A stretch of 64,000 nt of DNA from JALHVH01 sp963773685 (GTDB lineage: Bacteria > Acidobacteriota > Aminicenantia > Aminicenantales > Saccharicenantaceae), in contig CAVZBY010000011.1 of assembly GCA_963773685.1 (NCBI GenBank), positions 1,054,001 to 1,118,000 on the forward strand, written 5' to 3'. The notes below the pieces were generated by a model. The model did no database searches and was not told the DNA's origin. It saw only the letters and a list, made by a program, of their open reading frames with translations. Position numbers and translations under genes: made by a program. Positions 44,309 through 53,102 of this stretch are shown piece by piece. Position 1 is the stretch's first letter. The number at the start of each line of letters is the position of its first letter.

Positions 44309-44462
44309 AAATATTGGGTAGAAGAAGGAAAGCCTGATCTTCTTCCTCGCGCGCCTGGCCCAAAAGGGAGAGATCGGCCTGCGTCCGGAACGGACGCGCA
44401 AAAGCCGAGGGAAGCGCCTGCGTTCGCGTTCACGGCATCGTCAGGCGACGATGGGAGAGCGA

Positions 44463-44885
44463 TCAGAGCTGCCAGAGTCCGAATTCGATCCCGCCCTGAA
44501 TGACGATGGCGAAGCGACCGTAACCCGTGATTTCCGTCGGAGCCATCGCGATCTCTGCCTGGGATCGGGCCGCCGCCGCGACGGAAGCTTGGATGTCTTT
44601 CACGAGCATGTAGGGTCGCACCACCGGCATCTCCGTGTCGCGCAGCGGAGCTCGGATGCCCAACATTCCGCCGCCGGCCAAAGCGGCGGTCCGGGCGCCT
44701 CCCAGATTGGGGTCGGCTTTGCCGAAGGTCATCCCAAGCATTTGCGAATACAGCTCGCATGACGCGTCAACATCCTTAGTCACGATCTCGAGATAATGGA
44801 TCTTCATTGTGCTCCCTTTGTTGGCGCCCAAAAACGCCATCGAAGCCAGACTGACGCGGAAGAAGTCTCGTCGGCGGATCTGCAT
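44463..44885 (-). CDS. VOC/glyoxalase-fold protein with in-frame twin-arginine-like leader
   Basis: Residues 27-140 form a single glyoxalase/bleomycin-resistance unit (MKIHYLEIVTKDVDASCELY, GMLGIRAPL, YMLVKDIQASVAAA, IEFGLWQL). The 26 residues before it (MQIRRRDFFRVSLASMAFLG) look like a Tat signal. Both possible starts have an SD: GGAGG before 44885 and GGGAG before the internal ATG at 44807. The protein may therefore be exported, cytoplasmic or both. Function unknown. Confidence 0.75.
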   Translation of the reverse strand: MQIRRRDFFRVSLASMAFLGANKGSTMKIHYLEIVTKDVDASCELYSQMLGMTFGKADPNLGGARTAALAGGGMLGIRAPLRDTEMPVVRPYMLVKDIQASVAAAARSQAEIAMAPTEITGYGRFAIVIQGGIEFGLWQL

Positions 44886-45062
44886 GAGGACCTCCTTCTC
44901 GAAGGCCGTTCATCGGACTTCGGACTCCTGCCGGCCCGCGGTTGAGGACCTGATTATAAACCATCGTCGTCCTGATATCACTTCTTCCTGGGGGGAACCT
45001 TTCGTATCTCGCCTGCGTCACATGATATGGGCAGTGATCTTTCACTCAAGAGAGGAAAAGCC

Positions 45063-45864
45063 ATGAAAAGAGCATTGCAGGCAATGGCCGTCTTCCCCCT
45101 TATGGCGCTTCTCGTTTCCCCCGCTCCCGCCGTTCCGCCCGCATCCCGTCCCGTTCGGAGATCCTGAGATCCCTCGTGGAGGATTTCCGGGACGACCCGG
45201 CCGCGGGCTCACGAACCGTATTCGGGATCACCGTACGCGACTCGAGCGAACCGGAGTGGCACGTCGTCGCCAACGGGCGCAAGGGCTCCGACGGCCGTTT
45301 CGAAGTCGACCTCAGAACAGGGTCGCCGGCGGAACCCGCCTTCGTGTACGTGACGGATCGAGAGACCCTGGAGAAGATCGACCGCGGGGACATCAACGCC
45401 CTTACGGCCATGGGCAAGGCGAGAGCTCGGATCCGGCCCCCATGGACGTGTCGTTCACGACCGGTTTCCAGCCCACGGAGGACTTTCTCGCCGCCTTTCT
45501 CCCCCTCACCTTTCACTTTTGGACCCGCGGTTTCCCCGAAAAGGTGAGCTTCGGTCCGGCCGCCGGCCGCGAGGTCCACGGGGCGACCATGGTCGTCCTG
45601 TATTACCAGAAAGGGCTGCGCTCCGCCTGGGGCCGGATCCAGAAGGGCCAGCGCGTCAACGCCGACCCCAAAGACCAGGTCAACCCCTTTCCGACGATGA
45701 TGATCGGCCTCCGCGGCCGGGCGAAGGCGAAGGTCGGCGGGGCCGAAATGACGCTCGAGCAGGGGCAAATGGTCTTCGTCCCCGCGGGGACCGCTCATGA
45801 GGCTTGGAATCCTTTCGACGAACCGGCGGAATTCATCATCCTCATGTTCGGCGACGGCGCTTAA
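45063..45864 (+). CDS. Secreted SCP2-like + cupin protein (two frameshifts)
   Basis: An ATG at 45063 behind AGAGGAAAAGCC opens a signal peptide (MKRALQAMAVFPLMALLVSP). One missing base near 45155 shifts to a frame reading EILRSLVEDFRDDPAAG through VYVTDRETLEKIDRGDINAL and TAMGKA, an SCP2/sterol-carrier-like pattern; another missing base near 45420 shifts to APMDVSFTTGFQPTEDF, ending in a cupin domain (MTLEQGQMVFVPAGTAHEAW). All three parts read as one continuous family-like protein of about 266 residues. The cupin may bind a small ligand or metal. Confidence 0.65.
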
Positions 45865-45882
45865 GAAATTCTGTTCCGCGGC

Positions 45883-47251
45883 TCAGTGCTTCGCGATCCA
45901 GTCGGCGATGTCGTCGACAACGTACGGCGCGACACTGCCGTGCTTCTGCACGTACTCGAGCGGCATGATGACCCCCTCGCCCTCGAAGAAAAGGTGGTTG
46001 AGCTTGGGGTAGAGGCGGAACTCGACGTCGGGCCGATGGCCCAAGGCCTTCTTCCAGTTCTCGAGATCATCCGGCGTGACCTGATAATCCCTCCCGCCCT
46101 GCAGGAACAGCATGGGCGCGTCGACCGTCTGGCCGTTTCGGGCGGATCGTAGCCGCGCACATCGAGCCAATAGGCCGGCATGGCCCCGACGAGCTTCATC
46201 GTCGAGCCCCGGTCGGCGTCGGTCAGGGTTTTGATCTTCGCCGCCTCGGCCTTGAGGTCCTCGAGCTTTTTTTTGTCGTCGCCGTCAAGGTGTTCCCGGC
46301 CAAGCCGTAGAGATAGGTCATCTGGCGGACGATCGTATCGTCGAGCGGCTGGGTCAGGCCGGCCAGGCTGATGAAGCCGGACAATCCGAGCGGTTCGGCG
46401 GCCAGGGCGATGCGCGGCATCAGGAAGCCCCCGAGGCTGTGGCCGAGGATGAAGATCCGCTTCGGATCGACGCCCTTGGTCCCCTGGAGCAGCGCCGCCG
46501 CGGCCAGGGCATCGTCAATGGTCTCATCCTTGACCGTCAACCGCGCTTCGAGCTCGGGGTCGGCCACGATCCTCTGGCCATAAACCTTGCTTCGCTTTTC
46601 GTACCGCACGACGGCGATGCCGCGCGTGGCCAGGCCCCAGGCCAGGTCCTTGAACGGCTTGTTGGGGCCGATCGTCTCGTCGCGGTCGTTCGGGCCCGAG
46701 CCGTGGACGAGGACGAGCCCGGGGACCGGCCCGGCGCCCTTTGGCATGGTCAGCGTCCCGGGCAGGGCCCATTCCCCCGAGCCGATGGTGACTTCGCTCT
46801 CCTCGAACTTCGAGGCATCGGCGTAGGCGGGAGGCGCGTAATTCGCCGGCGGCGCCGGGGGCACGAACTGGAAGCCCCTATCCTGCCCGTCCTTGTCGAA
46901 GACGATGCGGGCGTCGAGCACGGCCTTCTCGAAGGAACAGGCGACGAGGACGATCTCGTAGCCCTGGAACTGTTCGCGGCGGGCCGGCCCCTGTTGTTTG
47001 AACGCCCCGACCTGGGCGGGGAGCTGCTTGGTCCACATCGGCTCGAGCTTATCCGGCCCGGAAAGCTTGAGCATGGTCTCATCGAAGTCGCTGACGGCCC
47101 CCTGGAAATCGCCTTTGGCCAAGGCCTCCAGGAACGCCCTGGCCTTGATGGTCAAAGCGTCCTCGGTTTGAGGCACAGTTCGGGCAGGAAGCCCAGAGAG
47201 GGTGAACAGAAGAAAGCCGGAGCCAAGGAGAAGAGCGATCATTTTTTTCAT
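45883..47251 (-). CDS. Secreted alpha/beta hydrolase with N-terminal DUF3887 domain (two frameshifts)
   Basis: A protein of about 455 residues: signal peptide (MKKMIALLLGSGFLLFTLSG), DUF3887 domain (residues about 30-130, LEALAKGDFQGAVSDFD), then an alpha/beta hydrolase with VLVHGSGPNDRDE (oxyanion), nucleophile elbow GHSLGGF, and LKLNHLF-type late histidine in YPKLNHLFFEGEG. Frames break in the T8 run at 46267-46274 (one T missing restores TKKKLEDLKAEA) and near 46140 (one base missing restores TVDAPMLFLQGGRD). Probably a peptidase- or esterase-like enzyme of the periplasm. Confidence 0.8.
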
Positions 47252-47412
47252 CTTGATCCTTCCTCGTAAAAGCCTATATGCGCGTTCGGGGAAAGTCAAC
47301 GTTGGTCGCGGCAGGATCGGCCCAGCGCGTGTCGGAGATGGCCTGCGGCGCTCGGATTCCCGAGCCGGGGCCTCGGCCGACGGGTTTGGAAAACATGGTA
47401 AGCGGCCCTTGA

Positions 47413-47447
47413 GGCATCCGCTATCTATTTGGGGCATCCGCTATAAT
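47413..47447 (+). promoter_or_regulatory. Possible promoter with tandem GGCATCCGCTAT repeat
   Basis: GGCATCCGCTAT occurs twice in direct repeat (47413-47424 and 47433-47444), and the second copy runs into TATAAT at 47442-47447. No good -35 box is present, so an activator binding the repeat is possible. The -10 box is eight bases from the ATG at 47456. Confidence 0.4.
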
Positions 47448-47455
47448 GGATGGTT

Positions 47456-48577
47456 ATGCGAGAGCCGACCCGATTGCGAAAAAGGGCCATGTTGGCGGCG
47501 CTGGCCGTGGCGCTGCTCGCGGGGGGGTGTCGATACCGCGTCGAAGACGGCGGCTATAACGTGTCCCGCTTCCGCGAGGACCCCAGGCTCGTTTCGGTCC
47601 CTTCCGAGCTGAGGGGACTCGTCTCCACGAACCGCGAGGCCGCGCGGTCGGTCCAGGCCCGGCAGGGCGGACGGGACCTGAGATTCGTCATCATCGGGGA
47701 CACGGTCTCCGACGGCAACGCGGCCTTCAAGGAGTTCCTCCGCGAAATCGCGGCCCTCGATCCGCCGCCCGCGTTCATCGTCCATCTGGGGGACCGCATC
47801 GCCTCGCCCGTCCTCGATTCCTTCGGCGCCTACCTGAAGGACGTCGCCGATCCGCCCTGCCCCATCTTCCATGTCGACGGGAACCATGATGTCCGGGAGG
47901 AGGGCGAACGGATAGCGCGGGCCTTTTTCGGCGACCGGGACTTCTTCTTTGACCTCGACGACAAACGCTTCATTTTCATGGGCAACGCCCGCGCCCATGG
48001 GCCCCACGGATTCAGTCGCGGACAGCTGGACTGGCTCGAGGGCGTGCTCGGGGCCTCCGCTCCGGCCCAGAAATACTTCTTCGCCCACGTCCCGCCGCGG
48101 GCCCCGTTCAAGAGGATCTCCCCGGGCCCGGCCTCCCTGTTCACGCCGGCCGTCGAGAACGAAAGGGAGTTCCTGGACATCCTGGCCCGCCATCACGTCG
48201 TCCTGGCCGCGTTCGGCCATCGGCACGTCCATGCGTCGTTGGTTTATAACGGAGTCCTCATGGTCATCACCGGAGGCGGGGGCCAGAGGAACTCCCTGGA
48301 ACCGGACGTCAAGGAGCCCCTGTTCACCAAGAAGAACCACTACACGCTCGTGGACCTACCCGCGTCCGGACCGGGCGCGCGGCTCCGGGGCGTTCTCTCC
48401 TGCATGGGAAAATGGCGCGAGCCCTTGTTCGTCTCGTCGTTCAGCCGGTCGGGCTGGCCTGCGGCAGGCGCCGATCTCGCCGTGGCCCTCCGTCCCTATC
48501 CGGCCCCGGACATCGGCCCCATCCGGCCCGGCGATCCCTCCCCGCTCCGCCCGGCCGCCCCAGGCCGCACTCCCTGA
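47456..48577 (+). CDS. Predicted lipoprotein metallophosphoesterase
   Basis: About 373 residues: a lipoprotein signal (LAALAVALLAGGC) followed by a calcineurin-like phosphoesterase: FVIIGDTVSDGN, VHLGDRIASP, VDGNHDVREEG, AHVPP and AFGHRHVHASL. The first metal motif has T where H is usual (GDTVSD for GDxH), which may change metal binding. ATG 47456 lies eight bases after a perfect TATAAT (47442-47447); ATG 47450 is also in frame. The substrate is unknown. Confidence 0.8.
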   Translation: MREPTRLRKRAMLAALAVALLAGGCRYRVEDGGYNVSRFREDPRLVSVPSELRGLVSTNREAARSVQARQGGRDLRFVIIGDTVSDGNAAFKEFLREIAALDPPPAFIVHLGDRIASPVLDSFGAYLKDVADPPCPIFHVDGNHDVREEGERIARAFFGDRDFFFDLDDKRFIFMGNARAHGPHGFSRGQLDWLEGVLGASAPAQKYFFAHVPPRAPFKRISPGPASLFTPAVENEREFLDILARHHVVLAAFGHRHVHASLVYNGVLMVITGGGGQRNSLEPDVKEPLFTKKNHYTLVDLPASGPGARLRGVLSCMGKWREPLFVSSFSRSGWPAAGADLAVALRPYPAPDIGPIRPGDPSPLRPAAPGRTP

Positions 48578-48732
48578 ACTTGCGTCTGGGTCCGCGGACG
48601 TCGCCGGCCATTCCGGTACGGTTTTTTGCCCGGTCTCGACATATTTCGTGGCCTCGCCGTACTTCATATAGACCACGGCTTTCATCAGGCCCTTCCAGCG
48701 AAGGATCCCATTCTGCGGTTCATCTAAGGGCT

Positions 48733-50241
48733 TCATCTCTGCACGGATGGCTGGGCCATGAATCTTTTCCCGTCCTTCCGGCAGATGCGCCGGATGATCA
48801 TCTTTCCCGAGGCGGCGTTCTGGGAGAGAGACGCCACCATGGTGGCCCACAAGCCGACGAGGTAGAAGTTGGATAGTCCCGGCAGGGTCGTTTTGAACTT
48901 CTTGTCCGGACGATCCTCTCCGATATCGAAATCGAACTTCCGATTCGGAAGATTGAACCATCCCTGGCTTCCGGCCGTGTAACGCTCCCAGGTCATCAGA
49001 GTGGAGACGTCGACGACCTCGACCTGGTCCTTAATGCCGTCGAAGCGTCTTCCCAGGATCTCGATGACCTGATCGGCGACCTTTTCCTTTTCCTGGTTGT
49101 ATCTTTCCCGATCCCCGGCATAGAGCTGTTTCCAATAGGCGTAGCTTGCCGGGAGCTCGACTTTTATGGTGCCCTTGCCCGCCGGGGCCATGCTTCTATC
49201 GAAACCATAGAGCTGCGCTTCAATGCTCTCATATTTATGGTCGGCTATCGTCACGGGCTGATCAAGCAACAAGACCAAAGATGAAGGCTCGCCGGACAGG
49301 TCCCGGTCGACCCCCAGAAAAACGTCCACGGCGAAGGGGGTCTCGTCCCAGATGGGGGCGCAGTAGCCGCGCACGACGTCGTTCATGTATTTGCCGTCCA
49401 GCATCTCGAGGATCGTCCGGCGCCCATCGGCGTTTGAAATGACGATATCGGCCCTGTGCTCGCTCCCATCGGCAAGCTTGATCCCCACCGCCTTATCGTC
49501 CTCGACCAGGATCTTTTCGACCTTGCTGCCGTAACGGACCTTTCCCCCCAAGGCCAGGTAACGCCTTTCTATGGATCTGGCGAATTCGGCCGCTCCGCCC
49601 GCCGGCCATTGGATGTCACCGCCCGATCCCCCGGCGTGCCTCATAAAATGAAAGAAAAGGGGGCCCTCCGGATTCGAATATACGAGCAGGGCGAATGCTC
49701 TTCTGAGGAACGGATCGGCAAACCGTTCGGAATAGCTCCGCATGCTCAGCTTGGCCAATTTCCGCATCGAAAGCATCGAAGGGAGATGCGCGATCACGGT
49801 CCGGAACGAAACGCCGAGGATCATATCGATGAATCTGTCATAGGGAAACGATCTGATGGATCGGATATATCGTTCGATCGCCTTCGAATCCCCCGGGGAC
49901 AGCTTGAGCAAGGCGTCTTTCAGCCTCTCGGGATCGTAGTAATCGACGAACATCTTCCCGTCCGGCGAGACGACCGCCGTGCAATCCTCGAGAGGGACCA
50001 TTTCGCGGGGCATGGCGCCCAATTCGTGCCACAGTCGATATAAGCTCGATCCCGGTTTGCATCCGAAGAAGTGGTGAATGCAGGCGTCGAAGGTGTAGCC
50101 CTTGCGCTTCCACGACGCACATTGCCCGCCGGGCTTGGTGTGCATCTCGAAGATCCGCGTCTCGTATCCGTTGATCTGACCGTAGATGCCCGCGGCCAGG
50201 CCGCCCATGCCGGCTCCGATGATGATGATCGACTTGGCCAT
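48733..50241 (-). CDS. FAD-dependent oxidoreductase, phytoene-desaturase/CrtI-like
   Basis: A 502-residue flavoprotein. The Rossmann motif SIIIIGAGMGGLAAGIYGQI lies at the N terminus, followed by TKPGGQCASWKRKGYTFDACIHHFF, the FAD-contacting WPAGGAAEFARSIERRYLAL, and the C-terminal FYLVGLWATMVASLSQNAASGK. Members saturate or desaturate isoprenoids or retinoids; the substrate here is unknown. It is third in an operon after the hydrolase-TPR gene and a flavodoxin, which could be its electron donor. Confidence 0.87.
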   Translation of the reverse strand: MAKSIIIIGAGMGGLAAGIYGQINGYETRIFEMHTKPGGQCASWKRKGYTFDACIHHFFGCKPGSSLYRLWHELGAMPREMVPLEDCTAVVSPDGKMFVDYYDPERLKDALLKLSPGDSKAIERYIRSIRSFPYDRFIDMILGVSFRTVIAHLPSMLSMRKLAKLSMRSYSERFADPFLRRAFALLVYSNPEGPLFFHFMRHAGGSGGDIQWPAGGAAEFARSIERRYLALGGKVRYGSKVEKILVEDDKAVGIKLADGSEHRADIVISNADGRRTILEMLDGKYMNDVVRGYCAPIWDETPFAVDVFLGVDRDLSGEPSSLVLLLDQPVTIADHKYESIEAQLYGFDRSMAPAGKGTIKVELPASYAYWKQLYAGDRERYNQEKEKVADQVIEILGRRFDGIKDQVEVVDVSTLMTWERYTAGSQGWFNLPNRKFDFDIGEDRPDKKFKTTLPGLSNFYLVGLWATMVASLSQNAASGKMIIRRICRKDGKRFMAQPSVQR

Positions 50242-50273
50242 CGGTTCTCCTTTCGGTCGTTTCCTTCAGGACA

Positions 50274-50776
50274 TCAGGGCAGGATGGGAATCAGGGCGAC
50301 GAAGTCTTCGACCTTCTTCTTCCAGCCCTCTTCAAGCGGCCCCTTGAGCCCGGTCACCAGGACCGCCCTCGGCGACCTTGACCAGGCCCTTTCCCTGCAG
50401 GATCTCGTTCATGACCGGGATGACGCGCTGCCACTTGGCCTGTTCCTCTTCGGTGGGCATCCGTCCGGTCTTCTTGTCCGGCCGCGGCGCGCCTTCGGTG
50501 GTCAGGAGGGCATACTTCGTCCCGGCGGGCAGATCGACCTTCTTCAGGAAACGGCGCATTCGTCCGATGGGCTTGCCCATCCGCCCCGGCGAGCTGAACA
50601 GGTACAGGTCGGCCGGCGGCATCTCCTTCGGCTTCGCCTCCCGGATGTGATGGACGTTGACATCGACCCTCACGGGCGGCCATCCGCTTCTGGAACTCCT
50701 CGGCGACCATGGCGCCGTTTCCGTACTTCGAGGCATGGAAATATTCGATTTTCATCGCGACGTCAGTCATGGCCAT
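50274..50776 (-). CDS. Flavodoxin-domain protein (two frameshifts)
   Basis: About 166 residues. The FMN-phosphate loop is FHASKYGNGAMVAEEFQ; after an extra base near 50674-50679 the other frame reads PVRVDVNVHHIREAKPKEMP and LYLFSSPGRMGKPIGRMRRF, and after a further extra base near 50363-50366 it ends VLVTGLKGPLEEGWKKKVED. The parts join into one flavodoxin. ATG 50776 has AGGGAGG upstream and lies 14 bases after the hydrolase-TPR gene. Probable partner of the downstream FAD oxidoreductase. Confidence 0.75.
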
Positions 50777-50789
50777 TGAACGAACCTCC

Positions 50790-52022
50790 CTATTTTTTCA
50801 GATCCTTTAATCGATCGGCCGCGTTGGCGTTTCCTGGGTTCAATTTCAGGGATCTCTCATAGTTGACGATCGCCAGCTCTATCTCGCCATCCGCCTGATA
50901 GGCCTCGGCAAGACTGTCGTACGTGTTCCAGGAATCCGGATAGGCCATCACGTTCAGCTTGAACAATTCGATGGCCTCTTTGACCTTCCCGTCCCGCAGA
51001 AAGGCGTAGCCCGTCCCGTTCAGCTTCCGTTCTTCGAAACAGACCGAGCGGTCGTTCTTTTTCCGCGCTTCCTCGAAGGCTTGGACGGCTTCCGAAACCC
51101 CTTTTTGGCCGAGGATCTCGATGAATCTCTTCTCCCCCAGGAATATCAGAGCGGTCTCGTTGAAGATCGCCGGCTGCTCCAACGGCACGATGTGTCCCGC
51201 CTTGTTGATGATCACGCGTTTCGAGCCGGAGATCCCCGCTTCGATGGCGCCGGCATGGGCATGGCAATCCGGGATGTCATACTCTCCGACGATGATCAAG
51301 GCGGGAACCTTGATCTCCTTCAGATTCGGCAGGGCCGGACGGCCGACCCTTTTGAGGAGCCTGAACTTGTCCATCTTATAGTTCTGCAGGCTGTTCATAA
51401 GATATTCGTAGCCTCTTCGCCGGGCTTCTATATTGCCTTCGTAGAACGTATAGGGATCCCGGTGGCACCAGTAATCCGCCATCTTGGCCGGGTCGGAAAG
51501 GATCTTCGGATCCAGATTCCCGCCGCGGGTCGTCATATGGTCGGTGTATCCGAAGCCGCTGACAACGGCTCCGACGAGCACAAGTCCCGTCACCTTGTCC
51601 GGATGCTCCAAGGCAAAATCGATGGCCAGCCCGCCGCCGGCGGACATCCCCATCAAGACGGCTTTGTCGATCTTCAACTGCCCGAAGACCTCGCCGAGGT
51701 CCTCGAGGTCCGAGTACGGCTTTTCCGGTTGGGGCGACCTCCCGTAGCCGCGCCTGTCGTAACGGACGACCCTATAGGTCTTCGAAAGAACGGGATATTG
51801 CTCCTCCCAGGCCACGGAATGCAGGTTCCCGTCGTGAATCAGGATGATCCAATCCCCTTCGCCGGCAACCTCATAATAAAGTTTCCCGCCGGGGATTTCC
51901 AGGTGCCCGGCTTTCACCTGGTCTCGCGCGGGCCGGATATCCTGCCGATCATCGCCGGCCAGGGCGGAACCGAAAAGAAAAGCGAAACAGAACCCGAGTC
52001 CAATGATCCTCAAGAGTTTCAT
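50790..52022 (-). CDS. Secreted alpha/beta hydrolase fused to C-terminal TPR
   Basis: A 410-residue protein: signal peptide (MKLLRIIGLGFCFAFLFGSA), alpha/beta hydrolase with ILIHDGN, nucleophile elbow MGMSAGGGLAI, acid VGEYDIPD and late histidine KAGHIVPLEQP, then about 100 residues with two TPR units (NGTGYAFLRDGKVKEAIELF, YDSLAEAYQADGEIELAIVN). ATG 52022 has GGAGA eight bases upstream. The hydrolase-TPR combination is known in annotated genomes but without a defined substrate. First in a three-gene operon. Confidence 0.85.
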   Translation of the reverse strand: MKLLRIIGLGFCFAFLFGSALAGDDRQDIRPARDQVKAGHLEIPGGKLYYEVAGEGDWIILIHDGNLHSVAWEEQYPVLSKTYRVVRYDRRGYGRSPQPEKPYSDLEDLGEVFGQLKIDKAVLMGMSAGGGLAIDFALEHPDKVTGLVLVGAVVSGFGYTDHMTTRGGNLDPKILSDPAKMADYWCHRDPYTFYEGNIEARRRGYEYLMNSLQNYKMDKFRLLKRVGRPALPNLKEIKVPALIIVGEYDIPDCHAHAGAIEAGISGSKRVIINKAGHIVPLEQPAIFNETALIFLGEKRFIEILGQKGVSEAVQAFEEARKKNDRSVCFEERKLNGTGYAFLRDGKVKEAIELFKLNVMAYPDSWNTYDSLAEAYQADGEIELAIVNYERSLKLNPGNANAADRLKDLKK

Positions 52023-52166
52023 CGCGTCTCTCCAGGGGATGCTCACGGATGACCTTCGACGGGAATTTATCAATGAAACCCCGGCGGAGTCAACTCCCCG
52101 AACCGGGAGGTTGATTTCTTTGTGCGATTAACTTTAAATAGGGAATATAGGGTCAGGAGGTGTGAG

Positions 52167-53048
52167 GTGAAACTCAAGCTTTCGGTTCTCTGCGTCCTTG
52201 TTCTTTCATCGATCCTGCTTTTCCCGGGCGCCTCGAAGGAAGCCGAGGATTTCGCCGTATCGGCCGACGGGGTCCGGATCGCCTTCGGTCAGCAGGGAAA
52301 AGGATCTCCGGCCGTCGTTTTTGTCCACGGCTGGACCAACGACAAGAGCATCTGGGACGGCCAGATGACCCATTTTTCAACGAAATACAGGGTCGTAGCC
52401 GTGGACCTCGCGGGTTCCGGCGGATCCGGCGACACCCGCCGGAAATGGACCATGGCCGCGTTCGGCGACGATGTCGCCGCCGTCATCAAGAAGCTCGATC
52501 TCGAGAAGGTCGTGCTCGTGGGATTCTCGATGGGCGCGCCGGTCATTCTCGAAACCGCCAAACAGGTCCCCGGGCGTCTGGCCGGGTTGGTCCTGGTGGA
52601 CGATCTGCAGGATATCGAAATGAAGTATTCGCCAGAAATGATCGCCGAGTTCGGCGGCATCATGATGGATGTCGTGACGAACCCGACCCAGGAGAAATTG
52701 GTGAGCCTCGGCTTCTTCAAGAAGAACCCCGAGGCATCATTCGAACGATGTCTCTCCATGCTGAAGGGAGCTTCCCGGGCCGGCTGGGGTGGTTCGCTCC
52801 ATGATTATTTTCGATGGGCCAACGAGGATTGCATCGCGTCGTTCCAGGAACTGCGGGTCCCGGTCATCTCGATAAACTCGGACAGCCAGCCGACGAATGT
52901 GGAGGCTTTCCGGAAGGTCGTCCCGTCGTATCGGGCCAAAATAATCCCGGGAGTAGGCCACGTGCTCATGTGGGACGCACCGGAAGAGTTCAATAGTTTG
53001 CTCGAGGAGAGCATCCAGGAATTCAAGTCGGGATCGAAGCCGCGGTAG
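52167..53048 (+). CDS. Secreted alpha/beta hydrolase
   Basis: A 293-residue exported alpha/beta hydrolase: signal peptide (KLKLSVLCVLVLSSILLFPG), oxyanion strand VVFVHGWTND, nucleophile elbow VGFSMGAPV, acid region ISINSDSQP and histidine PGVGHVLMWDAP. GTG 52167 is chosen since GGAGG ends six bases upstream; longer in-frame starts lack an SD. Divergent from the hydrolase-TPR operon. Substrate unknown. Confidence 0.88.
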   Translation: MKLKLSVLCVLVLSSILLFPGASKEAEDFAVSADGVRIAFGQQGKGSPAVVFVHGWTNDKSIWDGQMTHFSTKYRVVAVDLAGSGGSGDTRRKWTMAAFGDDVAAVIKKLDLEKVVLVGFSMGAPVILETAKQVPGRLAGLVLVDDLQDIEMKYSPEMIAEFGGIMMDVVTNPTQEKLVSLGFFKKNPEASFERCLSMLKGASRAGWGGSLHDYFRWANEDCIASFQELRVPVISINSDSQPTNVEAFRKVVPSYRAKIIPGVGHVLMWDAPEEFNSLLEESIQEFKSGSKPR

Positions 53049-53102
53049 CGAGGTCCGCTACCCGAGCCGGCCTCAAGGCAGGCGCCTAATTTCGTTTCGG
53101 CT

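Noticed and set aside
48620..48690. Minus-strand reading MKAVVYMKYG resembling the start of a zinc-type alcohol dehydrogenase
   Set aside because: Only about ten residues match and the reading then loses all family features; too short to call a pseudogene.
50348..50360. Premature end of the flavodoxin (DRAQGAA stop) as a real truncation
   Set aside because: Dropping one base restores a conserved-looking C terminus up to 50274 and normal spacing to the next gene.
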